Numbered from the stretch's first letter, positions 29,763 to 39,714 are shown. The stretch is DNA of 64,000 bases from Nitrosomonas sp. (GCA_020890945.1 JAJHPK010000016.1:30157-94156); one strand, 5' to 3'. A program made the numbers and translations. The notes: generated from the letters alone by a model not told the origin.

Positions 29763-30677
29763 CTACATAATAATATCGGTAGCAATGTCCAATTGTGGTG
29801 CTCCTGCTAGCTCGATTAACATATTTGATCCACCGATGGTGTATATTTCAAGATAGCCGTTGTTACCCCAACCATAATAATTAAAATGATCTACTGTGAA
29901 TGCTTGATTACCTGATTCATACAAGTTTGCATCTAACCAGGATAGATCGATTTTATCACCTTCCCAACGATTGAAATCTTTGATGATATCCCAGCCATAG
30001 GAATTATTTATACTCTCACTTTGGTTATAGTAGGTAAAATAATCAGCACCCCCTTCCCCCCAAAGTGTGTCAGAATCGGCACCACCCGCGATGGTATCAG
30101 TATTATTCCCCCCGTAAATGGTATCATTACCCCACTCCCCGGCGAGAAAATCATCTCCTGTATAACCCCAAAGCGTATCATTACCATACCCGCCATACAG
30201 ATAGCTGACTCCGACATTGCCATAATCAAAAATAAGGTTATTCAAGGAATTTCCATAGCCGATAACCCCATTTTCTCCTAAATTCAATCTTTCTACTGTG
30301 CTTGGTAAGGTATAAGAATAAGCTTCACTGGCGACTGCATCCCATCCTGAAGAATCGTATATGTAGTCACTTTGATTATCCACATAGTAATAATCATCAC
30401 CAGCACCGCCATACATTTTATCTATTCCAGTCCCACCATCTAATACATCAATTCCATCTCCCCCGTCAAGAGTATCTATACCAGACTCGCCGTATAAGAT
30501 GTCATTATCTTGATCACCTCTTATCGTATCATTTCCTGAGCCACCATATAGTTTGTCATTACCGTAACCACCTTCAATTAAATCATTACCACCAAAACCG
30601 TACATTTCGTCGTTCTCAGTCTTAGGATAAGGTTCCCAAAGATGATTATCACGATTATCGCCGTAATATTTACCCAT
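29763..30677 (-). CDS. RTX (hemolysin-type) calcium-binding secreted protein
   Basis: The 304-residue protein carries two blocks of glycine/aspartate nonapeptides, such as 'GGYGNDKLYGGSGNDTIRGD' near residue 36 and 'GGYGNDTLWGYTGDDFLAGE' near 167. These fold into calcium-loaded parallel beta-rolls. There is no N-terminal signal. The hydrophobic C-terminus ending 'ATDIIM' resembles type I secretion signals. No ABC exporter lies nearby, so secretion would rely on genes elsewhere. It has no enzymatic domain, and adhesin or surface-layer roles are possible. Confidence 0.88.
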   Translation of the reverse strand: MGKYYGDNRDNHLWEPYPKTENDEMYGFGGNDLIEGGYGNDKLYGGSGNDTIRGDQDNDILYGESGIDTLDGGDGIDVLDGGTGIDKMYGGAGDDYYYVDNQSDYIYDSSGWDAVASEAYSYTLPSTVERLNLGENGVIGYGNSLNNLIFDYGNVGVSYLYGGYGNDTLWGYTGDDFLAGEWGNDTIYGGNNTDTIAGGADSDTLWGEGGADYFTYYNQSESINNSYGWDIIKDFNRWEGDKIDLSWLDANLYESGNQAFTVDHFNYYGWGNNGYLEIYTIGGSNMLIELAGAPQLDIATDIIM

Positions 30678-30791
30678 TACTTTCTACTTTCTCCGTTTAA
30701 CGATTAAAATCAAATCTTGTTTCACTATCAAACGATAGTCTCTGAAGATTACATTAAAGTCCTAAGAAAATATGTGGCAAAGCTCACAATT

Positions 30792-31015
30792 GAAGAACAT
30801 TTTGCACAGTCGCGATCTTGATTGGCCAGTCAACTGCTACAATATTTTTTTAAAACAATAGCATTGAAGTGATGAGTGTGGGTTTTTCAGAACTTGATGT
30901 AACCCGCCGTATACGAAAAGGGAATTTCTTGAAACAGATAGATCAGTTAATAGACTGGAAGACTAGAAATTGATAGAGAAAGTTATTGCAATGCATTATG
31001 TGCCGAATTGCTATG
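30792..31015 (+). mobile_element. IS5-family 5'-end fragment, copy C
   Basis: About 225 bp corresponds to the left terminal repeat (TTTGCACAGTCGCGATCTTG) and the first codons of the transposase, 'FSELDVTRRIRKGNFLKQID'. It is truncated about 12 bases before the end of the thioesterase gene. No right end is present. Confidence 0.75.
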
Positions 31016-31026
31016 CTTTGATTGAA

Positions 31027-31461
31027 TTAGCTTTCATCCATAGACACCAATCTAGGTTTTCGTTGATTATCAATCGCAACATACGTTAAAACCGCTTCGG
31101 TCACTTTAATGCATATTTCATTTTGACCATCCCGAGCGCCGCGTTGTGCATACACGCCTACCTCGACGGTAATTGAAGTTCGTCCTACTTTGACGATATC
31201 TGCATAAAAACTAACAAGATCGCCTACAAATACCGGTTGTTTGAAAACAAAGGAGTTAACCGCGACAGTGACCACTCGACCGTTTGCCCGTCGAATAGCC
31301 GGTATGCTTCCCGCCATATCGACTTGAGACATGATCCAACCACCAAAAATATCCCCTGCATAGTTCGTATCTGATGGCATTGGCACAGTACGTAAAACAG
31401 GTTGTTTATCGGGTAAACATACGTGCAATAAAGACTCGTTTGGGGTGTGGTTGTCGGTCAT
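31027..31461 (-). CDS. yciA: YciA-type acyl-CoA thioesterase
   Basis: The 144-residue hotdog-fold enzyme hydrolyses acyl-CoA thioesters. The helix signature 'YAGDIFGGWIMSQVDMAGSI' near residue 29 contains the catalytic Asp of the YciA/BACH group, and 'PVFVGDLVSFYADIVKVGRT' is the usual second block. The C-terminus reads 'KPRLV'. An IS5-family fragment abuts the 3' end without damaging it. Confidence 0.9.
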   Translation of the reverse strand: MTDNHTPNESLLHVCLPDKQPVLRTVPMPSDTNYAGDIFGGWIMSQVDMAGSIPAIRRANGRVVTVAVNSFVFKQPVFVGDLVSFYADIVKVGRTSITVEVGVYAQRGARDGQNEICIKVTEAVLTYVAIDNQRKPRLVSMDES

Positions 31462-31501
31462 AATTTATTTGGCGCTAGGCTAGCAAGGTTAATATTAGCA
31501 A

Positions 31502-32116
31502 TCATTTTGCTCGTTCAAATCGATAAAATGCCAATACCCCCATCAAATTCGGTAAAAAATGTACTGGGCGATAGTTGCTTGTGACACGGCGTTCAAGTAT
31601 GCGCGCATCACAGCGACGGCACAAATCTTCAAAATCATTGAGTGTGCACAAATGGATATTAGGCGTGTCATACCAGTGATATGGAAGCGCTTTCGACATC
31701 GGCATCTGACCTAAAATGACTTGGAGGCGATTGCGCCAGTATCCAAAATTGGGGAAAGATACGATGCCTTGCTTACCAACGCGCAACATTTCTTTAATGA
31801 TATCTTCGGTGTGACGCATTGCTTGCAATGTTTGCGATAAGATCACATAGTCGAATGAGCCGGATTCGAAACTCGATAAACCGGACTCTAAATCGTTTTG
31901 AATGACATTGATGCCATTGTAGAAACAATTCAGCAAGTTTTGATCGTTAATTTCAACACCATAACCAAAAACGTCCTTTGTTTCATGCAGATAACGTAGC
32001 AGCGAGCCATCCCCGCAACCCAGATCAAGCACTTTCTTCCCGGGTTGAATCCATTCCGCAATGGCCGCCAAATCAGGTCGCAAATTTGCCACAGAAAGTG
32101 CCGCGGTATCGTTCAT
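31502..32116 (-). CDS. metW: MetW, methionine biosynthesis SAM-fold protein
   Basis: The 204-residue class I SAM-methyltransferase-fold protein has motif I 'VLDLGCGDGSLLRYL' near residue 29, then 'YVILSQTLQAMRHTEDIIKE' and 'VSFPNFGYWRNRLQ'. MetW is a partner of MetX in proteobacteria and stimulates the acyltransferase. It follows metX by 19 bases on the same strand, so the two form the standard metXW operon. Confidence 0.94.
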   Translation of the reverse strand: MNDTAALSVANLRPDLAAIAEWIQPGKKVLDLGCGDGSLLRYLHETKDVFGYGVEINDQNLLNCFYNGINVIQNDLESGLSSFESGSFDYVILSQTLQAMRHTEDIIKEMLRVGKQGIVSFPNFGYWRNRLQVILGQMPMSKALPYHWYDTPNIHLCTLNDFEDLCRRCDARILERRVTSNYRPVHFLPNLMGVLAFYRFERAK

Positions 32117-32135
32117 AGTTTGAAAAAGAGATTGT

Positions 32136-33263
32136 TTAGATTGTAATGTTGTTTAAATAAGCTCGTACCAATTCGTGATAGTAGCGATTTTCCATCAAGA
32201 ACGAATCGTGGCCTTGATTGGAATCGATTTCGGCATAGCTTACATTCAGATTATTATCCAACAATGCTTTGACGATTTCGCGCGAACGTTCAGGAGAAAA
32301 ACGCCAATCTGAAGTAAACGACATCACTAAAAAATTGGCTTTGACTCCTCGAAAAGCCGCGCTTAAATCTCCATTGTAAGCATAAGCCGGATTAAAATAA
32401 TCCAACGCTTTGGTCATTAATAAGTAAGAGTTGGCATCGAATAAATCAGCAAATTTGTCACCTTGATAGCGTAAATAAGATTCGATTTCGAATTCCACAT
32501 CGTAACCAAATGACAGCTCGCTCCTCTTCAAGCTACGTCCAAATTTGGCTGCCATCGAATCGTTAGATAAATAGGTAATATGCCCCAGCATGCGGGCCAA
32601 CCGTAAACCTCGTCGCGGTAAAGTTTCAAAAGCATAATAATTGCCGCCATAAAATTCTTGATCGGTCAAAATAGCTTGTCTCGCCACATCATTGAAAGCG
32701 ATATTTTGTGCCGTTAGGTTTGCCGCAGCAGCGATCACCAAAGCGTGCCGCACTTTTTCCGGATAATCAAGCGTCCACTGCATTGCTTGCATGCCGCCTA
32801 AACTGCCGCCCATAATGGCGGCGAATTGTTCTATGCCGAGATGCTGCGAAAGTTTTTCCTGCGCTTCTACCCAGTCTTCCACCGTCACGACAGGGAAACT
32901 TGCCCCGTATGGTTTTCCTGTTGTGCTATCAATGCTGGTGGGGCCAGTTGATCCATGACAACCGCCAAGGTTATTTACCCCAATCACAAAAAAACGATCT
33001 GTATCGACGGGCTTACCAGGTCCTACCATGTTGTCCCACCAACCCTGACTTTTTTCTTTATCTGCATACACTCCGGCAATATGATGATTGCCTGACAATG
33101 CATGGCAAATCAGAATGGCATTGGATTTGGCGGCATTAAGTTGTCCATAAGTTTCATACACCAGATGATAACGATCCAGCGTTGCGCCACTTTTCAATTG
33201 CAAAGGGCTGTCGATATGAACATACTGAGGTGTCACTACACCTACCGATTTCGTGTCTTGCAT
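32136..33263 (-). CDS. metX: MetX-family homoserine O-acyltransferase
   Basis: This alpha/beta-hydrolase acyltransferase activates homoserine for methionine synthesis. The nucleophile Ser is in '[14 protein letters not shown]', and the Asp and His of the triad lie in '[16 protein letters not shown]' and '[10 protein letters not shown]'. The ATG at 33263 is preferred over an upstream TTG at 33308 because family N-termini begin near 'SVGVVTPQ' and a TATAAT box (33312-33317) sits right before the TTG. The product is then 375 residues. Betaproteobacterial MetX enzymes paired with MetW are usually succinyltransferases. Confidence 0.93.
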   Translation of the reverse strand: MQDTKSVGVVTPQYVHIDSPLQLKSGATLDRYHLVYETYGQLNAAKSNAILICHALSGNHHIAGVYADKEKSQGWWDNMVGPGKPVDTDRFFVIGVNNLGGCHGSTGPTSIDSTTGKPYGASFPVVTVEDWVEAQEKLSQHLGIEQFAAIMGGSLGGMQAMQWTLDYPEKVRHALVIAAAANLTAQNIAFNDVARQAILTDQEFYGGNYYAFETLPRRGLRLARMLGHITYLSNDSMAAKFGRSLKRSELSFGYDVEFEIESYLRYQGDKFADLFDANSYLLMTKALDYFNPAYAYNGDLSAAFRGVKANFLVMSFTSDWRFSPERSREIVKALLDNNLNVSYAEIDSNQGHDSFLMENRYYHELVRAYLNNITI

Positions 33264-33336
33264 GAGATGATGAGAAGAAGTCTGGCGCAACGATTGCGCC
33301 CTAGCCAAGTATTATAGCGTCAAAGATCAATACAGC

Positions 33337-35064
33337 CTAACTATTCAATTTCGTTAATAACGACTTAATCTTATCCGTTTGATCGGATTTAACAATTTTA
33401 CGCACTAACGGAACGATATCCGGCAAATGGCTTTTTAAAATCTGATCTTTTACTGCCAAAACCTGAGCTGGATACATGGAAAACTGCTGCAAGCCAAAAC
33501 CAAGTAACAGACGCGTAAACCGTTTATCTCCAGCCATTTCGCCACAAACAGAAACCGGTTTATTAGCGCGGTTAGCGCTTTGAATAATGTGTGAAAGCAA
33601 CCACAGAATGGCTGGGTGTAACGGATCATATAAGTGCGCGACGGTATCATCGATACGATCCACCACCAGGGTATATTGAATTAAATCATTGGTGCCGATC
33701 GACAGAAAATCCAGTTTGCGCATAAACATATTCAGCCGCAATGCCGCCGCTGGAATTTCAATCATGCCACCGACTTGAATGTGCTCGTTAAACGGTTTTT
33801 TTTCATCTTTTAAACTATCTTTGGCCTGTTGAATCAGTTGCAATGTTTGCTCGATTTCAGCCACATGCGACAGCATGGGGATAAGAATGCGCACATCACC
33901 GTAGTGTGAAGCGCGTAGAATAGCCCGCAATTGCGTATGAAACATTTTCGGTTCAGCCAAGCTCATGCGGATCGCTCTTAAACCTAATGCAGGATTGGTC
34001 GCAACCTGCACTGCATCGTTAAGATTCTTGTCGGCGCCCAAATCATAAGTACGAATGGTAACGGGTTGCTTGTGCATCTCAGTTGCAACGGTACGATATG
34101 CCTCGAATTGTTCCTCTTCGCTCGGTAAATCATCGCGATTCAAAAAAAGGAATTCGCTGCGAAACAAACCAATTCCAGTTGCGCCACTTTCTTTAACCTG
34201 CTGCATATCTTCCGGCAATTCGATATTGGCGTACAAATCAACCGATGTGCCATCCAGCGTCACCGCAGCAATACTTTTGAGACGTTTTAGTTTTTTCTTT
34301 TCTAGCTCAAGCTGACCTTGCCGTAACCGGTATTCATCCAAAATCGACTGATCGGGATTAACAATCACAATCCCTTGCGTTCCGTCGACAATGAGATAAT
34401 CCTCTTCCAAAATCAACTGGTGCGCATGATGCAAGGCTACGATAGAAGGAATATTGAGACTGCGTGCCACGATTGCCGTATGCGAAGTCAAACTGCCCAG
34501 GTCGGTTAGGAAGGCAACAAACTGATGCTGTTTATAATGCATCACATCGGCGGGGCTCAGATCGTGCGCAACTAAAATACTATCACCCGTATGTTTGGAA
34601 GCTACTGGTAAATAACCAGGATGTCCCATCATGGCTTTCAGTACGCGCTCAACAACTTGCACCACATCGGCTTTTCGTTCACGAAGATAGGCATCTTCGA
34701 TGGCCTCAAATTGCGCAATCAATACCTGCATCTGCTGGGACAAAGCCCATTCAGCGTTACAAAGCGTTTGTGCAATCATCGTGTGGGCTGCATCGGATAA
34801 AGTCGGATCATCCAGAATCATCAAATGCAAATCCAGAAATGCAGTAAATTCCGCGCGCGCCGGCCCATCTGAGACAGAATTTTGCAATGCTTCGAATTCG
34901 CCGCGAACTACCGAAAAAGCGTTATTTAAACGCGAGATTTCCTTGTCGACTTGCTGCTTGGAAATCAAATAATGCATGACTTCCAAAGCAGAGGGTGCCG
35001 CTAGGTGCGCGTGTCCAATGGCGATTCCTTCCGAAACACCGATGCCTTGTAGGATAAAACTCAT
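33337..35064 (-). CDS. ptsI: PTS enzyme I (PEP-protein phosphotransferase)
   Basis: The 575-residue enzyme takes phosphate from phosphoenolpyruvate and passes it to HPr. The active-site His is in 'LGSLTSHTAIVARSLNIPSI' near residue 195. The C-terminal PEP-binding barrel has 'GIGLFRSEFLF' near 297, 'DLIQYTLVVDRID' and the PEP-binding Cys in 'VSVCGEMAG'. Its start overlaps the ptsH stop by 4 bases. With EIIA and HPr but no sugar permease in view, it is probably part of a regulatory phosphorelay. Confidence 0.95.
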   Translation of the reverse strand: MSFILQGIGVSEGIAIGHAHLAAPSALEVMHYLISKQQVDKEISRLNNAFSVVRGEFEALQNSVSDGPARAEFTAFLDLHLMILDDPTLSDAAHTMIAQTLCNAEWALSQQMQVLIAQFEAIEDAYLRERKADVVQVVERVLKAMMGHPGYLPVASKHTGDSILVAHDLSPADVMHYKQHQFVAFLTDLGSLTSHTAIVARSLNIPSIVALHHAHQLILEEDYLIVDGTQGIVIVNPDQSILDEYRLRQGQLELEKKKLKRLKSIAAVTLDGTSVDLYANIELPEDMQQVKESGATGIGLFRSEFLFLNRDDLPSEEEQFEAYRTVATEMHKQPVTIRTYDLGADKNLNDAVQVATNPALGLRAIRMSLAEPKMFHTQLRAILRASHYGDVRILIPMLSHVAEIEQTLQLIQQAKDSLKDEKKPFNEHIQVGGMIEIPAAALRLNMFMRKLDFLSIGTNDLIQYTLVVDRIDDTVAHLYDPLHPAILWLLSHIIQSANRANKPVSVCGEMAGDKRFTRLLLGFGLQQFSMYPAQVLAVKDQILKSHLPDIVPLVRKIVKSDQTDKIKSLLTKLNS

Positions 35065-35330
35065 TCGCCTTCGCCAAAATAATCTTCGATCAAAGCCACT
35101 AAAGCCGTCATCGCTTCCATTTCATCTTCACCAATTGTTTCCAATTGAATACGAGAGCCTTTATTGGCGGCTAACATCATCACTCCCATGATACTTTTTG
35201 CGTTGACGCGGCGATTATTACGCGTTGCCCAAACTTCGGATTTGAATTGACTGGCCAGCTTGGTCAGTTTTGAAGAAGCACGCGCATGTAGTCCTAATTT
35301 GTTGATAATTTCAACTTCTTTTGTTTGCAT
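35061..35330 (-). CDS. ptsH: HPr phosphocarrier protein
   Basis: The 89-residue carrier has the phospho-acceptor His15 in 'NKLGLHARASSKL' and the regulatory Ser46 in 'AKSIMGVMML', the site used by HPr kinase. The presence of Ser46 suggests that an HPr kinase exists elsewhere in the genome. The gene starts 2 bases after the EIIA stop. Confidence 0.95.
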   Translation of the reverse strand: MQTKEVEIINKLGLHARASSKLTKLASQFKSEVWATRNNRRVNAKSIMGVMMLAANKGSRIQLETIGEDEMEAMTALVALIEDYFGEGE

Positions 35331-35332
35331 AG

Positions 35333-35725
35333 TTAAGATGCCGATTGAATATGAACCATGCCCTGCTGTCCGCCGCTGAGCGCTTTTTCAATCACCATTG
35401 GTAGCGGTTCATGACGATAGGATAAAACACGCACTAACATCGGTAAACTAGCCCCTGCGATACATTCCACTTTGCCGCTGCGCACTAAGCGCGTCGCAAT
35501 ATTGCAAGGTGTCGCACCAAAAATGTCACTGAGCAACAACACGCCATCGCCGCTATCTAATTCATCTATCATCGCACTCGCTCTAGAAAAAATAGCGTCG
35601 GGTTGATCTTGAATAAATACGCCTAAATGATTCAGTTGTGGCAATTTTTCTCCCATCACGTGAGTAGCGCAGCTAATCAAATGCTGACCTAAATTTTCAT
35701 GCGTTATGACTAAAATACCGATCAT
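35333..35725 (-). CDS. PTS EIIA component, mannose (Man) family
   Basis: The 130-residue EIIA-Man-like protein has the phospho-acceptor His9 in 'ILVITHENLG' and the family block 'GVLLLSDIFGATPCNIA'. No IIB, IIC or IID gene is nearby. In betaproteobacteria this stand-alone EIIA with HPr and EI forms an incomplete PTS with a regulatory role, not a transport one. It is the first gene of the EIIA-ptsH-ptsI operon. Confidence 0.92.
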   Translation of the reverse strand: MIGILVITHENLGQHLISCATHVMGEKLPQLNHLGVFIQDQPDAIFSRASAMIDELDSGDGVLLLSDIFGATPCNIATRLVRSGKVECIAGASLPMLVRVLSYRHEPLPMVIEKALSGGQQGMVHIQSAS

Positions 35726-35855
35726 TTAAGATAAAAAAACAAATTTATTCAAAAAACTGAGTGTGTTCGACGCGCAGCAAAATAACAGTATTTCACAAGG
35801 TGTCTGGTTATTCAAACGTGACGATACTTTATAACGTAAAAAGCTAAAATATCAG

Positions 35856-37151
35856 TCATTCCAGTAGCTCATCTGTTTCAGAGGCGGCGAAAGCCGGATA
35901 AATTTTAACCATCTTAACCACACGATTTTTGGTTTGAATAATCTCCATCGGATAATTGGCAATATTCAAACTGATCCCTGCTTCCGGAATATCTTGAAAA
36001 TGTTCCAAAATTAAACCGTTTAAGGTTTTTGGTCCGTCCAAAGGAAACTGAAAGTTTAATTTTCGATTCAAATCCCGCAACAAAGTACTTCCTTCTACAA
36101 CAATACTGCCATCTTCTTGTTTCAAAAAAGAACTGCTCTGAGTCGGTGCATGAGTGGTAAATTCGCCGATAATTTCTTCCAGAATATCCTCTAAAGTCAC
36201 CAATCCCAACCATTCGCCATATTCATCAACCACAAGACCAATACGGTGCTTGTTCTCCTGAAATAATTGCAATTGAGAAAATAACGGCGTTCCAGCAGGA
36301 ACGAAATACGGTTTATGAATAACTTTTTCAAGTGTTTCCGCAGTGATTTTGCCATTTTGCATCTGATTGAGAACCTTACGCACATGAATAATACCAACAA
36401 TGTCATCCATGCGTTCTCGATACACTGGCAAACGCGTATGGTGGCACGTCAGCAACTGTGTTTGAATGACTTCATCATCTTCATCGATATCAATAGCCTC
36501 CACTTGGCTCCTAGGAACCATCACGTCATCTACCGTGATCGTTTCGAGATCGAATAAATTAATCAACATACTTTGATGTTTATGCTGAATAAAGTGTCCG
36601 CCCTCTAGCACCAGGGTTTTGAGTTCCTCAATGCTGATTTTTTGTTCTATTTCGTTTTGTTCCGGGTTTAAACGAAATAAAATCAATAACCCACGCACAA
36701 ACAAATTGACAAACCAAACAACGGGATAGCAGATAAACAACAAAGGCGTCAATACATAGCTTACGGTCAACGCAATTCGTTCGGGATAAGCTGCAGCGAT
36801 AACCTTCGGCGTTATTTCGCTAAAAATCAAAATGGCAAACGTAACGGCAATCGATCCCAGAAAAAGGGCTAAATCGTCATGACCGAATAGCATCGCCACG
36901 ATTACGGCCACCAACGTCGCTGAAGCGGTATTGAGGAGATTATTGCCAAGCAAGATAACACCCAGTAATCGATCGGTATGATTGAGCAATCGTATCGTCA
37001 ATCGAGCGCCGCGATGACCTTGTTTTGCTAAATGCCGCAAACGATAGCGATTAATCGCCATCATGCTGGTTTCAGATAAGGAAAAAAAACCGGAAAGAAT
37101 CAATAAAAAGACCAATGCAATAAGCATGGTGTACAACGACATGTCTTCCAA
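35856..37151 (-). CDS. CNNM/CorC-family (HlyC-like) membrane transporter-associated protein
   Basis: The 431-residue protein has an N-terminal DUF21/CNNM membrane domain with four hydrophobic segments (residues 5-175). A pair of CBS domains follows (about 205-330, 'VDDVMVPRSQVEAIDIDEDD' and 'IGLVVDEYGEWLGLVTLEDI'), then a C-terminal CorC/HlyC domain. The family is linked to magnesium and cobalt efflux and ion homeostasis. It is often called hemolysin, but there is no reason to think it lyses cells. Confidence 0.92.
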   Translation of the reverse strand: MEDMSLYTMLIALVFLLILSGFFSLSETSMMAINRYRLRHLAKQGHRGARLTIRLLNHTDRLLGVILLGNNLLNTASATLVAVIVAMLFGHDDLALFLGSIAVTFAILIFSEITPKVIAAAYPERIALTVSYVLTPLLFICYPVVWFVNLFVRGLLILFRLNPEQNEIEQKISIEELKTLVLEGGHFIQHKHQSMLINLFDLETITVDDVMVPRSQVEAIDIDEDDEVIQTQLLTCHHTRLPVYRERMDDIVGIIHVRKVLNQMQNGKITAETLEKVIHKPYFVPAGTPLFSQLQLFQENKHRIGLVVDEYGEWLGLVTLEDILEEIIGEFTTHAPTQSSSFLKQEDGSIVVEGSTLLRDLNRKLNFQFPLDGPKTLNGLILEHFQDIPEAGISLNIANYPMEIIQTKNRVVKMVKIYPAFAASETDELLE

Positions 37152-37453
37152 GAAGCACCTTTATACTATAATAGAACCGCTATACTATCGGAAACTTAAT
37201 TAAGTGATATAAGTGGATATATTCTGGATACTAAATGGCATTTGTCAATCAAAATAAAAAAATTGCGAAAAAGTGATAGGCACACCCGAAATTACCAAGC
37301 CAAAGCCTATTCGTATCTACACAATAAAATGATTATCAAGTTGCGAAGCCGTTTTTAGAAAACTTTGAATTATTATATACTCAGTTTTTCTGCTGTTTAC
37401 TTTCGCTGTACTCGAAGTATCCGACATCAATTTTGCTAGGAACTTGAATAACT
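37152..37453. other. Intergenic region between divergent CNNM gene and zapD
   Basis: About 300 AT-rich bases without a convincing gene. Two TATA-like stretches (TATACTATAATAG near 37165) are close to the CNNM start and may be its promoter. An AGGA lies 12 bases before the zapD GTG. I see nothing else in it. Confidence 0.5.
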
Positions 37454-38209
37454 GTGATTTGTTACGAGCATCCGCTGAATGAGCGCATACGCACTTTGCT
37501 GCGCCTCGAGAATCTGTTTACTAAGATTGATTTCTTTTTAACGAAAGATACGTCGACAGATCATCACGCTGCACTCATTGCTTTGTTTGAAGTACTCGAA
37601 ATCACCGCGCGCGCTGACATTAAATCTGACTTATTGCAAGAATTGGAACGACAAAAACAAATTCTTGAAGCGTTAAGAAAAAACCCACATGTCGATGAAA
37701 CAACGTTGAATACCGTTTTGACCAACATTAGAAGCACCTTCCGAGAAATGCTGGATTTGCCTGGAAAAGTTGGCGAACACTTACGAGAAAATGATTGGTT
37801 GATGTCAATAAAACAACGTATGTCTGTGCCTGGAGGGTGTTGCGTGTTTGATCTGCCTTCCTACCATTACTGGTTGAGTCTTGATGCTGAAAAACGCCAC
37901 AAAGATTTTAAAACCTGGCTAGAACCGTTTCAACCTGTCCGCAAAGCGTTTGAAATTGTTTTGTATCTATTACGAAAAAGCGGAAAAACAATAAAATTCA
38001 CCGCCACCCAAGGTATTTTTCAACAAACTGGCGCCGAGTATGGAGCACACATGCTAAGGCTCAACTTAAGCGACGAACTACCTTGCATACCTGAAATCAG
38101 CGCCAACAAGTACGCTTTGAACATACGCTTCATTCCTTCAAAATCGATGCAAAAAAATAAAGCTTATGAAGGCGACGTGCCATTCGAATTGACATTCTGC
38201 AATTTGTAG
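37454..38209 (+). CDS. zapD: ZapD, FtsZ-ring-associated division protein
   Basis: The 251-residue protein (DUF1342/YacF family) bundles FtsZ filaments. The N-terminus 'YEHPLNERIRTLLRLENLF', the middle 'CCFDLPSYHYWL' and the C-terminal 'QGIFQQTGAEYGAHMLRL' are family hallmarks. It begins with GTG; no better in-frame start is seen. It is usually beside coaE and yacG but here stands alone, with a transposon graveyard immediately downstream. Confidence 0.93.
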   Translation: MICYEHPLNERIRTLLRLENLFTKIDFFLTKDTSTDHHAALIALFEVLEITARADIKSDLLQELERQKQILEALRKNPHVDETTLNTVLTNIRSTFREMLDLPGKVGEHLRENDWLMSIKQRMSVPGGCCVFDLPSYHYWLSLDAEKRHKDFKTWLEPFQPVRKAFEIVLYLLRKSGKTIKFTATQGIFQQTGAEYGAHMLRLNLSDELPCIPEISANKYALNIRFIPSKSMQKNKAYEGDVPFELTFCNL

Positions 38210-38328
38210 TTTTATTACAATAAAAACTGTGAAGCTCATAATCGACTTTCCGTAAATATATAACACACTTTGTTGCTGTCTCATGTAACACTAGAAGTTT
38301 CAATTTAATTGGTCGGCATCCAGCTGCT

Positions 38329-38556
38329 GCTTCGCTCGATTTTAATTTTATCAAGCAACAGTTTAGATTCATCCGAACCCGCTACCGCGACCTGATGAAG
38401 AATGCCGTTCAGCTGAACGCTGATGAGCGTGGTCAACTTGTACCTGCTGCGCAGAGACTACTGGCTACTGAGAAGGAGTTCACTCAAAATGCCCCAACGA
38501 CAAACGATGAAGCACAAACAGGGGAAATCTGGCGGAAAACCGCGGCCAAAAAATGA
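38329..38556 (+). pseudogene. C-terminal fragment of a second transposase family
   Basis: A frame without start reads 'FNFIKQQFRFIRTRYRDLMK', then 'NAVQLN', and ends in a hydrophilic tail 'GEIWRKTAAKK'. The first part resembles the conserved C-terminal 'RYRGLxKN' block of another IS5-type transposase group, different from copies A-E. It is only a relic. Confidence 0.45.
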
Positions 38557-38732
38557 ATTACCGGGAATTCGTGTTCAAAAAAACTGACAGTAATACCAAA
38601 AAATCTGAAAACCACTAATTGTTCAGCATTTCCCTAACTAATTACAGTCTGAAACTTTTGCACGGTTGTAATCAAAACTGATTTACCGGAAGCTATAATT
38701 ATTTTTTAAATCAATATCATCTGGGCAGAAAT

Positions 38733-39714
38733 ATGGGTTTTCCGAATTTGATGTAAACCACCGTACCCGGAAAGGGAATTTTTTGAAGCAAATTGATCAA
38801 TTGATCGACTGGAACTCGATAGAGAAAGCAATCGCAATTCATTACTCACCGCTATCGGATTCTGCTGCCAGCCCGCTTACTCGGGATTGCCGTTGTTTAA
38901 GATACTATTGGTCGGGATTTGAAACGGTGGTTTAAGCGATGAATCAGTGGAAGACATGGCTAACTCGAATCTGCATGTGATGCGATTTCTGGGCTTGTCG
39001 TTGGAAAAAGATGTGAGAGACTTTTCTGTACCATCGCGATTTAGGACGCGGTTAGCAGCGGCACAAGCATGGGACGGGCTATCAGAGGAAATCATCCGGT
39101 AAATTCAGACTTGCAACATCACCGTTAAGCAGGGTTGTCACGTTGACTCGAGCATTACGCAGAATCCACGCAAACTTAAAACCAAATCAGCTGGTGAAGT
39201 GATCAGTGATCGGAAAAAACGCGATGATGAAATCGATACCGAGAAAGAGATGCAGATTATTGAAGTAGCACAACCGGGTGTCGATGCCAAAGCGCGCTCC
39301 GTCAAAAAAGGTGGAAACTCAGTATTGGGTTATAAGCAACATACGATAGTCGATGGGAATAGTTTGGAGACTTTTGTGAAACCCATATTATCATTTCGAA
39401 CCAACTGTTTTTATTGAACTGAAATTTTTTAAAATAGGGTTTTGCAAAGGCCTCGCTTGGCGTTAGCAATTAAAACCGCTGCGGCCAATTGTCATGACAG
39501 CAAGGTATACAGCGCAATGTATCATTACCAAAGTCTGCTATGTGGTAGAGCGAACCTTCGGCAGCCAAGCATACGTTGATTCAATGCCAAAATACTGCGT
39601 TACTGCGGTCTAGCCAAAGCCCATACCTGGTGGCACATATTACTGACTATGGCGTATCACTTGAAAAGACTTCCGAAGCTCCTCGCTGAGCAACAAATGA
39701 TTACGCAAATATAG
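38733..39714 (+). pseudogene. IS5-family transposase remnant (copy D)
   Basis: Recognisable pieces include 'GCHVDSSITQNPRK' (first catalytic Asp) and 'SVKKGGNSVLGYKQHTIVDG' in different frames, then 'CYVVERTFGSQ' near 39545. The segment with the second Asp is deleted. It is dead. Confidence 0.85.
39367..39454. repeat. 88-bp MITE-like element nested in IS copy D
   Basis: The ends GAGACTTTTGTGAAACCC and GGGTTTTGCAAAGGCCTC are inverted repeats matching at 14 of 18 positions. They begin like the terminal repeat of the host IS5-family element (GAGACCTTTGCA). The flanks GTTTG and GCTTG look like a 5-bp target duplication with one change. Removing the insert restores the transposase sequence seen in copy B. 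It has no coding capacity. Confidence 0.65.

Noticed and set aside
33264-33308. Upstream TTG start for metX
   Set aside because: It adds a sequence unlike family N-termini and lies right behind a TATAAT box; the ATG at 33263 fits better.
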